Positions 9,101 through 17,345 of a DNA stretch of 64,000 nucleotides are shown here, piece after piece. The notes under the pieces are model-generated. The model saw only the letters and a program-made list of their open reading frames with translations, searched no databases and was not told where the DNA came from. Origin of the DNA: Lysobacter capsici (GTDB lineage Bacteria; Pseudomonadota; Gammaproteobacteria; Xanthomonadales; Xanthomonadaceae); assembly GCF_018732085.1 (NCBI RefSeq), contig NZ_CP076103.1, forward strand, positions 5,332,001-5,396,000, read 5' to 3'. How positions within the stretch are numbered: the first letter of the stretch is position 1; each line of letters starts with the position of its first letter. A program made the translations under genes and the position numbers.

Positions 9101-9252
9101 TCGGGATTGCCGACCTGGCCCATCGTGTCCTGCGCGAAAACCATCGGCGAAGCGGCCAGCAGGCCACCCACGATCGCCAACGAAAGAAGAGAACGGGTAT
9201 GCGCGCGGTGCGCGCGCGGTTGAATGCGCGTAGCGCGGGTAGTGCCTTGCAT
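6106..9252 (-). CDS. Autotransporter subtilisin-like serine protease (S8)
   Basis: A type Va autotransporter of about 1048 residues. Order: signal peptide (about 1-41, ending SPMVFAQ), S8 protease domain (about 60-450), passenger-associated repeat region with LRLSGNNDFAGLTVRQGVLE (about 520-690), and a C-terminal 12-strand beta-barrel (about 760-1048) ending in the expected Phe. The catalytic triad is intact: Asp88 in GLFDSGT, His167 in HGTHVAG, Ser400 in GTSMAAP, with oxyanion Asn297 in AAGN. It should be secreted to the cell surface and may process itself or host/prey proteins, as SphB1/NalP-type proteases do. I use the ATG at 9252; upstream in-frame ATG (9273) and TTG (9303) are possible. 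A strong terminator follows. Confidence 0.93.
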   Translation of the reverse strand: MQGTTRATRIQPRAHRAHTRSLLSLAIVGGLLAASPMVFAQDTMGQVGNPDSWRSEEFKRDWGLEAINAHYAYARGLTGKGVRLGLFDSGTALAHPEFSGRNTTSIALSNDPECADPSVVAGLGACGATRGDRPGKSYYGLGPGVPPALAARLIAAGLPYGFVYEEHGTHVAGTIGANRDGTGTHGVAFGADLTAATVFGDTYNEWRLDPDGFYRPRPLYRTDPEDPATQSMFDQAQALGTRAINHSWGPTRRNTTEAQLEAYYAQQGAGYEVFAGIYQSKDGKPASDLIQVWAAGNQAGGLASIAATLPRWHKEIEPYWLSVANVRLPGEGEEGYVIDESSSICGFSKDWCVSAPGTDIDSTIIAGRIDGRIDETDDYLRFLIDNEAPEYDYGLLTGTSMAAPHVTGALGLLFERFPYLSSAQVRDVLLTTATDIGAPGVDEIYGWGMLDLKKAIDGPGQLRVDTDVVMNQRAGGAKVWEGAAWDDWRNDIGGPGRLTKSGVGWLRLSGNNDFAGLTVRQGVLELTGNNTYAAEVTGGALIVNGSLSSDQTLAVRSGGILAGSGRIVGNARIEGVVSPGNSIGTLSVQGDYTQAAGSIYDAELSAGGQSDLISVSGKATLEGGTLVVHHAPGQYLLGQSFNLLTAGGGVSGQFAALDQTAFSPFLKFGLSYAANQVGVAVTRGASLASAAQTENQRAAAAAADQLAIGQGIPQPLTQLFPTQAVAALDSLSGEGHASLRSIMVDDQRHIRDAALVRARAGRGAFAADGDGESSQGAWVELIKSGGTLDGDGNAARNEYNGSATLVGYDYRFDGGWRIGVLGGTGRSDSNDDRLDKGRVKSRHLGVYTGQNWGGFGLSAGVTFARQDVDLERRIGFNGFSDRTRASYDADSKQGFVEGGYRFNAGAWEFEPYAQFAQVRVSSDGFQETGGAAALTGRSADSRVNLSTVGLRFNVNLKGSQQDDSWLSLRGGLGRRHATGDLTPQTSVAWRGANAFTVQGAPLADDATLLEAGIAARLSANGLLELNYSGQIADEANDHGVNARYSLRF

Positions 9253-9619
9253 CTGTCGATGAACCCCTGTCATGTCGAAGGCGCCGCAGGGCGGCGCCGG
9301 CAATGGCTCGATGCGCGTGTCGGCATCGTTGCTGCGTGGATCGCTAGGGCGACCTCTGTAACCACTAACGCAGCGTCACCATCGGCTCCCTACCCTGAGA
9401 GCGCGTATTCGTTGCATGACTTTCGACGCTTGCGGGCGATGCACGCGAGCGCAGGAACACTTTGCCGAATCTGCCTTTTGGCGAAAAACCCGCAAAAATT
9501 CGAGTTTTCGCGATCGTCTCGAACGCATCGACGATCGCGTTCATCGCGACGGCGACAACACCACACGCGCGTGGCTGTCGAATCGGCGACACGCGCGCCC
9601 ACTCACGGCACGCGTGCAC
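9253..9619. other. Intergenic region upstream of the autotransporter
   Basis: 367 bases between two leftward transcription units with no supported gene. Around 9480-9510 there is a weak interrupted dyad (GCGAAAA / TTTTCGC) with A/T runs, which could be a promoter element or a weak terminator for the response-regulator gene. Nothing else is assignable. Confidence 0.35.
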
Positions 9620-10282
9620 TCACAGCCCGTCGTCGGCCTCGCCCGTCATCAATCCGCGTCGCCACGCGAACGCGACCGCTTCGGTGCGATCGGCCAGATG
9701 CAACTTCGCCAGCACATTGCCCAGGTGCGACTTGACCGTCTTCTCGCCGATGTTGAGCGCCGCGGCGATGCGCGCGTTGCTGCCGCCTTCGGCGAGCTTG
9801 CGCAGCACGTCGAGTTCGCGCTCGGTCAGGCAGGCGAACGGGTCCTCGCGCGGTTCGCGCTTGCGCCGCACCGCCTTGAGGATGCGCTGGGCGACGAAGG
9901 GATGGATCACCGCCTCGCCGCCGGCGATGCGGCGCAAGGTCGCGAGCAACTCGTCGCCGAGCATGCTCTTGAACAGCAGCGACTGCGCGCCGGCCTCGAT
10001 CGCGGCGAAGGCGAGGTCGTCCTGATCGGTCGAGGTCAGCACCGCGATCGCGCTGCGCGGACTCAGGCTCTTGATCGCGCGGATCGCGGTCACGCCGTCG
10101 ACGTCGGGCATCATCAGGTCGATCACGATCAGGTCAGGCGCCAGATCGCGCGCCAGCTCGATCGCTTCGGCGCCGCCGCCGGCCTCGCCGACCACTTCGA
10201 AATCGTCGGTCAGCATCAGCAGGCTGCGGATGCCCTTGCGCACCACTTCATGATCGTCGACCAACAACACCGAGGTGGTCAT
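9620..10282 (-). CDS. NarL/FixJ-type response regulator
   Basis: A 220-residue two-domain response regulator. The receiver domain (about 1-125) has the acidic pocket VDDHE and phospho-acceptor Asp55 in LIVIDLMMPD. A LuxR-type helix-turn-helix follows (about 150-215: LTERELDVLRKLAEGGSN, then EKTVKSHLGNVLAKL). It overlaps the upstream histidine-kinase gene by four bases (ATGA), so the two are translationally coupled and form one two-component system. The regulon is unknown; the downstream autotransporter is a possible target, but nothing in the sequence proves it. Confidence 0.95.
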   Translation of the reverse strand: MTTSVLLVDDHEVVRKGIRSLLMLTDDFEVVGEAGGGAEAIELARDLAPDLIVIDLMMPDVDGVTAIRAIKSLSPRSAIAVLTSTDQDDLAFAAIEAGAQSLLFKSMLGDELLATLRRIAGGEAVIHPFVAQRILKAVRRKREPREDPFACLTERELDVLRKLAEGGSNARIAAALNIGEKTVKSHLGNVLAKLHLADRTEAVAFAWRRGLMTGEADDGL

Positions 10283-11802
10283 GGCTGTACTCCTTGCGGC
10301 GGGTCGAGCGTGAACGACACCGTGACCACGGTGCCGCTGGAGGAACTGGCGATGCGGAAACGACCGCCCGGCAAGGTGCGCGCGCGCAGGCGCATGTTGG
10401 CCAGGCCCATGCCGGTGGTTTCGTGCTCGCTCGGCGCGAAGCCGCAACCGTCGTCCTGGATGGTCCAGCCGTAACGGTTGCCGGAGTTGTTGAGCACCAC
10501 CTCGATCCGGCGCGCGCCGCTGTGGCGCAGGCTGTTGGAGGCGGCCTCGGTGGCGATCAGCAACAGCTGCCCGGCGTGCTGCGGATACTCGCCCAGGCCG
10601 CGTTCGGCGACCCCGTCGAGCAACAGCCGCCATTCGATCTCGCTGCCGCCGAGCAGATGCGAGAAGGTGTCTTCCAGCGCCTTGCGCAGCCCTTGCTCGG
10701 CCACGGTCGGCGCCGAGAAACGCTGGATCACGTCGGCCAGATCGCGCTGCAGCTGCCCGGTCAGGCCGAGCGCGGCCTTGATCAGGGCGCGCTGGCGCGG
10801 ATCGCCGCCGCCTTCTCCGGCGCTCTCGCTCGCGCGTTCGTTGAGATGATCGAGCACGCTCAATTGCAGTCCCAGCGCGAAGCTGCGCTGCTTGGCGGTG
10901 TCGTGCAGATCGCGCGCCAGCCGGTTGCGCTCCTCGGCCACCGCCAGCGCCTGCCGCACCTGGATCACTTCGCCCAGCGCATCGGCCATGCGATCGAAAC
11001 GCTGCGACAGCCGGCCGAACTCGTCCAGGCCGCTGTCGTGGATGCGCGCGTGCAGTTCGCCCGCGGCCCAGGCATCGGCGGCGTTCTCGGCGTGGCGGAT
11101 GCGCCGAGTCAGCAAGGTCGCCACCGCGACCGCCGACATCGCGCTGATCACCACCAGATAGATCATCAAGCCTTCGAACGCGCCCGAATCCATGCGCATG
11201 AAGCTCGCCAGCGAACCACCGGCATGCTGGCCGACGCTCAAGGTCGCGCCCGGGCGATCGGCCAGGGGCAAGGCGACGACGCTGATCCAGTCGCCCTCGC
11301 GCTCGTGCCGGCGCGGCACCGCGGCGCGGGTGGTCGCGGCCTCGTGCTCGCTGTCTTCCAGCACCTGTTGCAGCGGCGCGCTGGGCCGGGCCGGGAACTG
11401 GCAGATCCGGCCGTCGCGATCGCGGTAGCGGATCGCGATGCGGCCGTCGGCGGTGCCGCCGGCGAAACTGTACGAGGCCATCCACTTGGCCGAATCCATG
11501 CCGACGATCCGCACCAGCAGCGCCTGCACCAGCGCCTCGCACTGCGCCGGCGCGAGCTTGCCCTGGTCGGGCAGCGGGCCCAGGCGCTGCAGTTCGCGCC
11601 GCATCGCGCTTTCGAGCACCGGCGGCGCCATGTGCTCGCGCACCTCGCGGCGCTCCAGGTACAGGCCCAGCAAGGACAGCAGGCCGGTGCTGACCCACGA
11701 GGCGATCAGCATCGACAGCAGGCATTTCCAGAACAGCCCGCTCCACCAGCGCCGTACCGGCGCGCGTGCGGCAGGCGTCGGGCGTGCGGCGGTGTCGTTC
11801 AT
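10279..11802 (-). CDS. Sensor histidine kinase (HisKA_3/NarX-like)
   Basis: A 507-residue membrane sensor. Two transmembrane segments (about 22-50 and 215-240) enclose a periplasmic sensing region of about 165 residues. A HAMP-like segment follows, then a HisKA_3 dimerisation domain with the H-box ARDLHDTAKQ, and an HATPase_c domain (LLIATEAASNSLRHSG, IQDDGCGF, TGMGLANMRLRA). I start at MNDTAARPT; the open frame continues 39 codons further, but those residues overlap the divergent DUF418 gene and look non-coding. It pairs with the response regulator that overlaps its stop codon. The periplasmic domain has no recognised fold, so the signal is unknown. Confidence 0.93.
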   Translation of the reverse strand: MNDTAARPTPAARAPVRRWWSGLFWKCLLSMLIASWVSTGLLSLLGLYLERREVREHMAPPVLESAMRRELQRLGPLPDQGKLAPAQCEALVQALLVRIVGMDSAKWMASYSFAGGTADGRIAIRYRDRDGRICQFPARPSAPLQQVLEDSEHEAATTRAAVPRRHEREGDWISVVALPLADRPGATLSVGQHAGGSLASFMRMDSGAFEGLMIYLVVISAMSAVAVATLLTRRIRHAENAADAWAAGELHARIHDSGLDEFGRLSQRFDRMADALGEVIQVRQALAVAEERNRLARDLHDTAKQRSFALGLQLSVLDHLNERASESAGEGGGDPRQRALIKAALGLTGQLQRDLADVIQRFSAPTVAEQGLRKALEDTFSHLLGGSEIEWRLLLDGVAERGLGEYPQHAGQLLLIATEAASNSLRHSGARRIEVVLNNSGNRYGWTIQDDGCGFAPSEHETTGMGLANMRLRARTLPGGRFRIASSSSGTVVTVSFTLDPPQGVQP

Positions 11803-11900
11803 GCGCTCAGTATTCCAGTTTCCGCGCGCGGCGAATCCGCCAAACGTCCCGGTCGCGTCCCAACGGCGGCCCGATGCGCGCAAGCCAGGCCGCGCCGAGC

Positions 11901-13139
11901 ATGGCCGTACCCTTCCCATCGCGCCGCCTCATGCCTTCCTCGTCCCGCGATGCGCAGCGCATCGAGCATCTCGACGCCCTGCGCGGATTCGCCCTGTTCG
12001 GCATCCTCATGGTCAACATCGGCGTGTTCGCCTCGCCCTGGTTCGGCCTGGGCGCGCCCGATCCGGCCTTCGATGCGCCGTCGGACCGCCTCACACACGG
12101 GCTGATCGCCGCGCTGTTCGAGATGAAATTCTATCTGCTGTTCTCGTTCCTGTTCGGCTACAGCTTCCAGCTGCAGCTCGATTCGGCGCGACGCGCGGAC
12201 GCGGCGTTCGTGCCGCGCATGGCCCGGCGTCTGCTCGGTCTGTGGTCGATCGGCCTGGCCCATGCGCTGCTGTTGTTTCATGGCGACATTCTGAGCACCT
12301 ACGCCGTGCTCGGCCTGCTGCTGTTGGCGATGCGCGATATCCCCGAACAGCTCGCGCTGCGCCGCGCCAGCGGCTTGATCGGCCTGACCGCCGCGGTCTG
12401 GGGCGGGCTGGCGTTGCTGCTGTGGATCGACGGCGACGCCGGCAGCGCGCAGGTCGCGACACTTTCGCAAGCCGCACAGACAACGCAGTCGAGATTCACC
12501 GGCGATCCGGGCCAGGTGATCGATGCCCGCCTGCGCGAACTGGGCTCGACGGCCATCGTGCTGGCCTGCCTGCAGGCACCGTGCGCGCTGGCGATGTTCC
12601 TGTTCGGGCTGATCGCCGGCCGGCGCCAGTTGCTCGCGCGGCTGGATCGCTATCGACCCTTGATGCGACGCGTGCGGCGATACGGGCTGGGCATCGGCCT
12701 GCCCGCGGCGCTGGTGTTCGCGGCGATCACCGTGTTCGCGCCGGGCGGGCCGCTGGAACTGCTCGCGCTCGCGCTGAGCGTGTTGACCGCGCCCTGGCTG
12801 AGCCTGGCCTACGCCGCCTGGGCGATGGCCGTGTTCGACGGCGTACACGGCCGCCGCGCGGTGGCGGCGTTGGCGCCGGCCGGACGCATGGCGCTGTCGA
12901 ATTATCTGCTGCAGTCGCTGGTGTGCGCGCTGGTGTTCACCGGCTATGGCTTTGGAATGATGGGACGGGTTTCGCCGCTGGGCTGCGTAGCGATCGCGAT
13001 CGCGTTGTTCGGCGCGCAGTTGTCGCTGAGCCGCTGGTGGCTGCGACAGCACGCGTATGGGCCGATCGAATGGCTGTTGCGCGCGCTGACCATCGGCCAC
13101 TGGCCGCGACTGCGCAAAGACCTGCCGGATTCGCGATGA
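11901..13139 (+). CDS. DUF418 multi-pass membrane protein (YeiB-like)
   Basis: A 412-residue inner-membrane protein with roughly nine to ten hydrophobic segments. The N-terminal family motif is RIEHLDALRGFALFGILMVN, and the C-terminal DUF418 region contains GRMALSNYLLQS and YGPIEWLLRALT. Such proteins are often described as possible transporters or acyltransferase-like membrane proteins, but function is not established. Two starts are possible (11901 and 11931); neither has a good ribosome-binding site, and the later one also retains the whole domain. Divergent from the histidine-kinase gene. Confidence 0.88.
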   Translation: MAVPFPSRRLMPSSSRDAQRIEHLDALRGFALFGILMVNIGVFASPWFGLGAPDPAFDAPSDRLTHGLIAALFEMKFYLLFSFLFGYSFQLQLDSARRADAAFVPRMARRLLGLWSIGLAHALLLFHGDILSTYAVLGLLLLAMRDIPEQLALRRASGLIGLTAAVWGGLALLLWIDGDAGSAQVATLSQAAQTTQSRFTGDPGQVIDARLRELGSTAIVLACLQAPCALAMFLFGLIAGRRQLLARLDRYRPLMRRVRRYGLGIGLPAALVFAAITVFAPGGPLELLALALSVLTAPWLSLAYAAWAMAVFDGVHGRRAVAALAPAGRMALSNYLLQSLVCALVFTGYGFGMMGRVSPLGCVAIAIALFGAQLSLSRWWLRQHAYGPIEWLLRALTIGHWPRLRKDLPDSR

Positions 13140-13156
13140 GCCGCGAACTGCCCCGG

Positions 13157-13262
13157 ATTTTTGTGGGAGGGAGCTTCAGCCGCGATGCTCTTCTCTCAGG
13201 TCACGACAAACCCTTCGCAAGCTGATCGAACAGCGTCGGGGCTGAAGCTCCCTCCCACAAAA
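13157..13262. repeat. Family-A intergenic hairpin element
   Basis: The left arm TTGTGGGAGGGAGCTTCAGC and right arm GCTGAAGCTCCCTCCCACAA are nearly perfect reverse complements about 60 bases apart. This is one of at least ten copies in the window (see 18562, 20104, 24726, 43389, 45700-46020, 50687, 50922, 59476, 62116). It sits just after the DUF418 stop codon and before the peptide locus, and could fold into a long stem in RNA. Confidence 0.85.
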
Positions 13263-13512
13263 TACTCCGCGCATTCCGGCAACCGATTCGCGCGATCGCA
13301 TGAATGCGCGAGCGATGTACCGGCCATCGAATGACCCTTGTCATGTGTCGCCGAAACCGTGACCGGCTTGGACAATGCCGTGTGGCCGGTCCCGCGGTCA
13401 TGTACGACACTCAACGGCCGAACCTGATCGGCCGGAGTGCGCGCAACGCTCGTGATCGCCTGGACTCGCCCGAACGCATCCATGACGCGCACAGCGCGCG
13501 GCTGAAGTCTTC
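13263..13512 (+). promoter_or_regulatory. Upstream region of the peptide-export operon
   Basis: About 250 bases between the repeat element and the HlyD-like gene, without a supported gene. Transcription of the exporter operon must start here or read through the hairpin. No clear -35/-10 pair or operator is recognisable in this GC-rich DNA. Confidence 0.3.
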
Positions 13513-14772
13513 ATGCACGAAGACCTGTTCAGACGCGAAATGCTCGACGCCAGGAACCAGCGCTGGCTCGGCAGCATCCGCCTGCCGGTATCGCGCATGG
13601 GCTGGCCGATGGCTGCGCTCGCGGTGGCGGCCTTGATCGCGTTGCTGGCCCTGCTCGGCTTCGGCCGCTACACCCGCAGCGAAAGCGCGAGCGGTCAATT
13701 GATCCCGCGCGGCGGCCTGTTGAACGTGAGCGCGCCGGCCGGCGGCCGCATCGCGCGCAGCCACGTGGTCGAAGGTCAAACCGTCGCGCGCGGCCAAACC
13801 TTGCTGGAAATCTCGGCCGAACTCGACAGCCCGGCGCTGGGCGCCGGGGTCGGTCAGGCGGTCGGCGCCGAGCTTGCGCTGCAACGCGAGCGCCTGCTCG
13901 CCGACCGCGACGCGATCGAACGCGAACGCGGCCGCGACACCGATTCGCTGCGACAACGCATTATCGACTCGCAACGCCGCATCGACCTGGCCGACGCGCA
14001 GTTGCAACTGCGCCGCGAACAAGCCGCGCAGGCCGAGCGCCTGTCGCGGCAGGTGCAACCGCTGCGCGCGGCCAAGCTGCTCAGCGACGTGCAGTGGCAG
14101 CAATACGAAACCAACCGCATCGACAGCCTGAGCCGAGTCCGGGACGCGCAACGCGAACGCCTCGACGCCGCGCGCGAACTCGCCGACGCGCGCGCCGCGC
14201 TGACCGAGCTGCCGCAACGCCTGAGCGAACGCCGCGGCCGGATCGAACGCGAACTGGCCGACATCGCCCAGGACGACGCCCGCAACGAAGGCCGCCGCCG
14301 CATCGCCGTGCTCGCGCCGCGCGCCGGCCGGATCAGCGGCTGGGCGCTGACCGAAGGCCAGGCGATCGGCGCGGGTCAACGCCTGTTCTCGCTGCAGCCC
14401 GAACACGTGCCGCTGCAAGCCGAACTGTGGCTGCCCGATCGCGCGATCGGCCTGATCGCGGCTGGCACGCCGGTGACGCTGCGCTATCCGGCGTTTCCTT
14501 ATCAGACCTACGGCCTGCAGCGCGGACGGGTCGCGCAGATCGCGCGCGCGCCGCTATCGACGCACGAAATCCGCGAACGCACCGGCCGGCCCGCCGATGC
14601 GCCGGCCTGGCGCGTGCTGGTCGATCTGGATCGGCAGAACGTCGCGACTCACGCCCTGCACGCGCAGATGCGGGTCGACGCGGAACTGCAACTGGAGCGG
14701 CGGCGGTTGTACGAATTCGTGTTCGCGCCGAGCGGGATTGCGCTGCCGGCGACACGAGGTGACGCGCGATGA
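13513..14772 (+). CDS. HlyD-family periplasmic adaptor (peptide exporter)
   Basis: A 419-residue membrane-fusion protein. It has a short cytoplasmic N-terminus (MHEDLFRREMLDARNQRWLG, the form typical of adaptors paired with C39 peptidase-ABC exporters), one transmembrane helix (about 33-52), a biotinyl-lipoyl-like half (SAPAGGRIARSHVVEGQ), a long coiled coil (about 115-250), the second lipoyl half, and a beta-barrel domain. It would connect the inner-membrane ABC transporter to an outer-membrane channel such as TolC, which is not encoded here. It overlaps the ABC gene by four bases (ATGA), so the pair is co-translated. The ribosome-binding site is weak. Confidence 0.93.
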   Translation: MHEDLFRREMLDARNQRWLGSIRLPVSRMGWPMAALAVAALIALLALLGFGRYTRSESASGQLIPRGGLLNVSAPAGGRIARSHVVEGQTVARGQTLLEISAELDSPALGAGVGQAVGAELALQRERLLADRDAIERERGRDTDSLRQRIIDSQRRIDLADAQLQLRREQAAQAERLSRQVQPLRAAKLLSDVQWQQYETNRIDSLSRVRDAQRERLDAARELADARAALTELPQRLSERRGRIERELADIAQDDARNEGRRRIAVLAPRAGRISGWALTEGQAIGAGQRLFSLQPEHVPLQAELWLPDRAIGLIAAGTPVTLRYPAFPYQTYGLQRGRVAQIARAPLSTHEIRERTGRPADAPAWRVLVDLDRQNVATHALHAQMRVDAELQLERRRLYEFVFAPSGIALPATRGDAR

Positions 14773-16925
14773 GCCGCACCCGCGCACTGCCGGTGATCCA
14801 GCAGAACGAACTGGCCGAATGCGGCCTGGCCTGCCTGGCGATGATCGCGATCCACCACGGCCACGACATCGATCTGGCCAGCCTGCGCCGCCGTTTTCCG
14901 GTGTCGCCGCGCGGCGCGACCCTGGCGCGTTTGATCAAGATCGCCGGCGCGCTCGGTTTCGACACCCGCCCGCTGCGCGCCGAGATCGAGCACCTCGCCG
15001 ATCTGCAGCTGCCTTGCGTGCTGCACTGGGAACTCAATCATTTCGTCGTGCTCAAGCGCATCGCCCGCGGCCACGCCGAACTGCACGACCCGGCGCGAGG
15101 CGCGGTATCGCTGCCGCTGGCCGAGTTCGGCCGCCACTACACCGGCATCGCCCTGGAGCTGTCGCGCAAGCCCGATTTCGCGCCGATGCGCGAACGCCAA
15201 CGGCTGAGCCTGCGCGCACTGGCCGGACATATCGTCGGCCTGCGCCGCGCCGCCCTGCAGATCCTCGCGCTCGCGCTCAGCCTGGAAGCGTTCACCCTGG
15301 TGTTGCCGCTGGCGATGCAGTGGGTGATCGACCGGGTGCTGGTCTCGGGCGATGTCGAACTGCTGCATCTGCTCGGCATCGGCTTTCTGACCGTGGTGCT
15401 GTTCCAGGCCGCGATCACCGCCATGCGCGGCTGGCTGATCGCCGACCTGGGCGCGTCCTTGAATTCGCAGTGGCTGGCCAATCTGTTCGGCCACCTGATG
15501 CGGTTGCCGCTGGATTTCTTCGAGAAGCGCCACGTCGGCGGGGTCATGTCGCGCTTCGTCTCGGTGCAGGCGATCCAGCAGACCTTGACCGGCAGTTTCG
15601 TGGAAAGCCTGCTGGATGGAATCACCGTTGTCCTGGTGCTCGGCCTGCTGCTGTTCTACAGCCCACCGCTGACCGCGCTGGTGCTGGCCGCGTTCGCGCT
15701 GTACGCCGGCCTGCGCTGGCTCGCGTTCCGGCGCCTGCGCCGGCTCAAGGAAGAACAGCTGATCCAGGTCGCGCAGCAGCAGAGCCTGTTGATCGAATCG
15801 ATCCAGGGCGTGCAGACGATCAAGCTGGGCAACAAGCAGGACGAACGCCGCGCGCGCATCGCCAACGCCAGCGTCGAGGTCGCCAACCGCGAAGCCGCGA
15901 TCAGCCGCACCACCGCGGTGTTCTCGTCCTTGTCCAAGCTGGTGTTCGGCGCGCAGCGCGTGCTGCTGATCTGGATCTGCGCCTGGCTGACCCTGCAGGG
16001 CCGCTTCACCGCCGGCATGATGGTGGTGTTCGTCGCCTACGCCGATCTGTTCGCGACCCGCACCGGCAGCCTGATCGACAAACTGGTCGATCTGCGCCTG
16101 CTCGGCCTGCACGGCCAGCGCATCGCCGATATCGCGCTGGAAGCACCGGAACCGCATGTGCATACCGACTACGCCGGCCCGGCGCCGCAGCCGCGCATCG
16201 AACTGGACGGCGTGAGTTTTCGTTATGCCGCCGACGAACCGTGGATCCTGCGCGATTGCAGCTTCAGCATCGAAGCGGGCGAATCGGTCGCGATCGTCGG
16301 TCCGTCGGGCTGCGGCAAGACCACTCTGGCCAAGTTGATCCTCGGCCTGCTTCGGCCGAGCAGCGGCACGATCCGCATCGGCGGCGTCGATATCCAGCGT
16401 TACGGGCTGGCCGCGTACCGCGAACTGTTCGGCGCGGTAATGCAGGAAGACGTGCTGTTCGCCGGTTCGATCGCGCAGAACATCGCCTTCTTCGATCCGG
16501 CCGCAAACGGCGAACGTATCGAGGCCGCCGCACGCGCGGCGCGCATCCACGCCGATATCGCCGCCATGGCGATGGGCTACGAAACCCTGGTCGGCGACCT
16601 GGGCTCGTCGCTGTCGGGCGGACAGAAGCAGCGTGTGCTGCTGGCGCGCGCGCTGTACCAGCAACCGGCGATCCTGCTGCTCGACGAAGCCACCAGCCAC
16701 CTCGACGTGGCGCGCGAACACGAGATCAATCGCGAGATCGCATCGCTGCATATCACCCGCATCGTCATCGCCCATCGACCCGACACGATACGCAGCGCGG
16801 ACCGCGTGATCGCGCTGCGCGACGGCGTGAGTGAATCGATTGCGAACAAGGAATCCGCATCGCCGACCGTGTCGCGCATTCACGATGAAATTGCGATGGC
16901 GATGGGGAAAACACGACTTTCTTAG
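14769..16925 (+). CDS. C39 peptidase-containing ABC exporter
   Basis: A 718-residue bacteriocin-type exporter that both cleaves and exports double-glycine peptides. The N-terminal C39 peptidase (about 1-135) keeps its active site: Cys18 in NELAECGLACLAMI, the His in ELNHFVVL and the Asp in LHDPARG. Six transmembrane helices (about 165-440) precede an ATP-binding domain (about 475-700) with Walker A GPSGCGKTT, signature SLSGGQKQR and Walker B ILLLDEAT. Upstream lies the HlyD adaptor; 79 bases downstream lies a small gene with a matching GG leader. The cargo is therefore almost certainly that peptide (inference). Confidence 0.95.
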   Translation: MSRTRALPVIQQNELAECGLACLAMIAIHHGHDIDLASLRRRFPVSPRGATLARLIKIAGALGFDTRPLRAEIEHLADLQLPCVLHWELNHFVVLKRIARGHAELHDPARGAVSLPLAEFGRHYTGIALELSRKPDFAPMRERQRLSLRALAGHIVGLRRAALQILALALSLEAFTLVLPLAMQWVIDRVLVSGDVELLHLLGIGFLTVVLFQAAITAMRGWLIADLGASLNSQWLANLFGHLMRLPLDFFEKRHVGGVMSRFVSVQAIQQTLTGSFVESLLDGITVVLVLGLLLFYSPPLTALVLAAFALYAGLRWLAFRRLRRLKEEQLIQVAQQQSLLIESIQGVQTIKLGNKQDERRARIANASVEVANREAAISRTTAVFSSLSKLVFGAQRVLLIWICAWLTLQGRFTAGMMVVFVAYADLFATRTGSLIDKLVDLRLLGLHGQRIADIALEAPEPHVHTDYAGPAPQPRIELDGVSFRYAADEPWILRDCSFSIEAGESVAIVGPSGCGKTTLAKLILGLLRPSSGTIRIGGVDIQRYGLAAYRELFGAVMQEDVLFAGSIAQNIAFFDPAANGERIEAAARAARIHADIAAMAMGYETLVGDLGSSLSGGQKQRVLLARALYQQPAILLLDEATSHLDVAREHEINREIASLHITRIVIAHRPDTIRSADRVIALRDGVSESIANKESASPTVSRIHDEIAMAMGKTRLS

Positions 16926-17004
16926 TTGCTAGCATCCACGCTCGTGCCGACGCCGGGACGGCCTTCCAACTCTTCTCGGCAATCACGTTTCAGGAGAACG
17001 CTTC

Positions 17005-17178
17005 ATGAGCAAGCAAGACGCGAATCTGCCTCAGAACGACACCGCCCGTCCGCTCGCCCGCATCGCGGCGCGCGAACTTTCGCTCGACGAAATCGCCGCG
17101 ATTTCCGGCGGCAAGGGCGACACCACCCACGCCACCGGTCCGAACGGCGACGATCCGGGCGATCCGGATCTGCTGTGA
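17005..17178 (+). CDS. Graspetide-like RiPP precursor peptide (57 aa)
   Basis: A small gene with an excellent ribosome-binding site (AGGAGA, 7 bases before ATG). The leader, residues 1-36, ends in ARELSLDEIAAISGG, a double-glycine C39 cleavage signal with hydrophobic residues at -4 (Ile33), -7 (Ile30) and -12 (Leu25). The 21-residue core (37-57) carries Thr40, Thr41, Thr44 and Lys37 followed by Asp49, Asp50, Asp53 and Asp55. Hydroxyl/amine donors followed by side-chain carboxylates is the arrangement that ATP-grasp graspetide ligases join into omega-ester or omega-amide rings. It has no Cys, Ser or aromatic residue in the core, arguing against lanthipeptide or microcin C-type chemistry. The modification is inferred, not seen. 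Confidence 0.85.
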   Translation: MSKQDANLPQNDTARPLARIAARELSLDEIAAISGGKGDTTHATGPNGDDPGDPDLL

Positions 17179-17314
17179 TTTGACCTGCTGTGATTCGATC
17201 GGCGTGACTTGATCGGTTCGATCCGATCGGGACACAAGGATCGAACGCGTAACGCGTCGATGGACTCGCGCGCGAGCGACGTACGCGGAAATCGACGCGA
17301 CTGCGCAACCTTCG

Positions 17315-17345
17315 GCACGCCCCGCCCGTCGGGGCGTGCTGTTTT
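17315..17345 (+). terminator. Intrinsic terminator/attenuator after the precursor gene
   Basis: A perfect 9-bp stem GCACGCCCC / GGGGCGTGC with a 7-base loop is followed by TGTTTT. It lies between the precursor and the ATP-grasp gene. Partial termination here would give much more precursor mRNA than ligase mRNA, a common arrangement in RiPP operons; alternatively the ligase has its own promoter. Confidence 0.75.

Noticed and set aside
6139..9735. A 1198-codon open frame antisense to the subtilisin autotransporter
   Set aside because: Same reason: the minus strand encodes an intact triad, repeats and barrel, and the plus-strand product has no recognisable feature.
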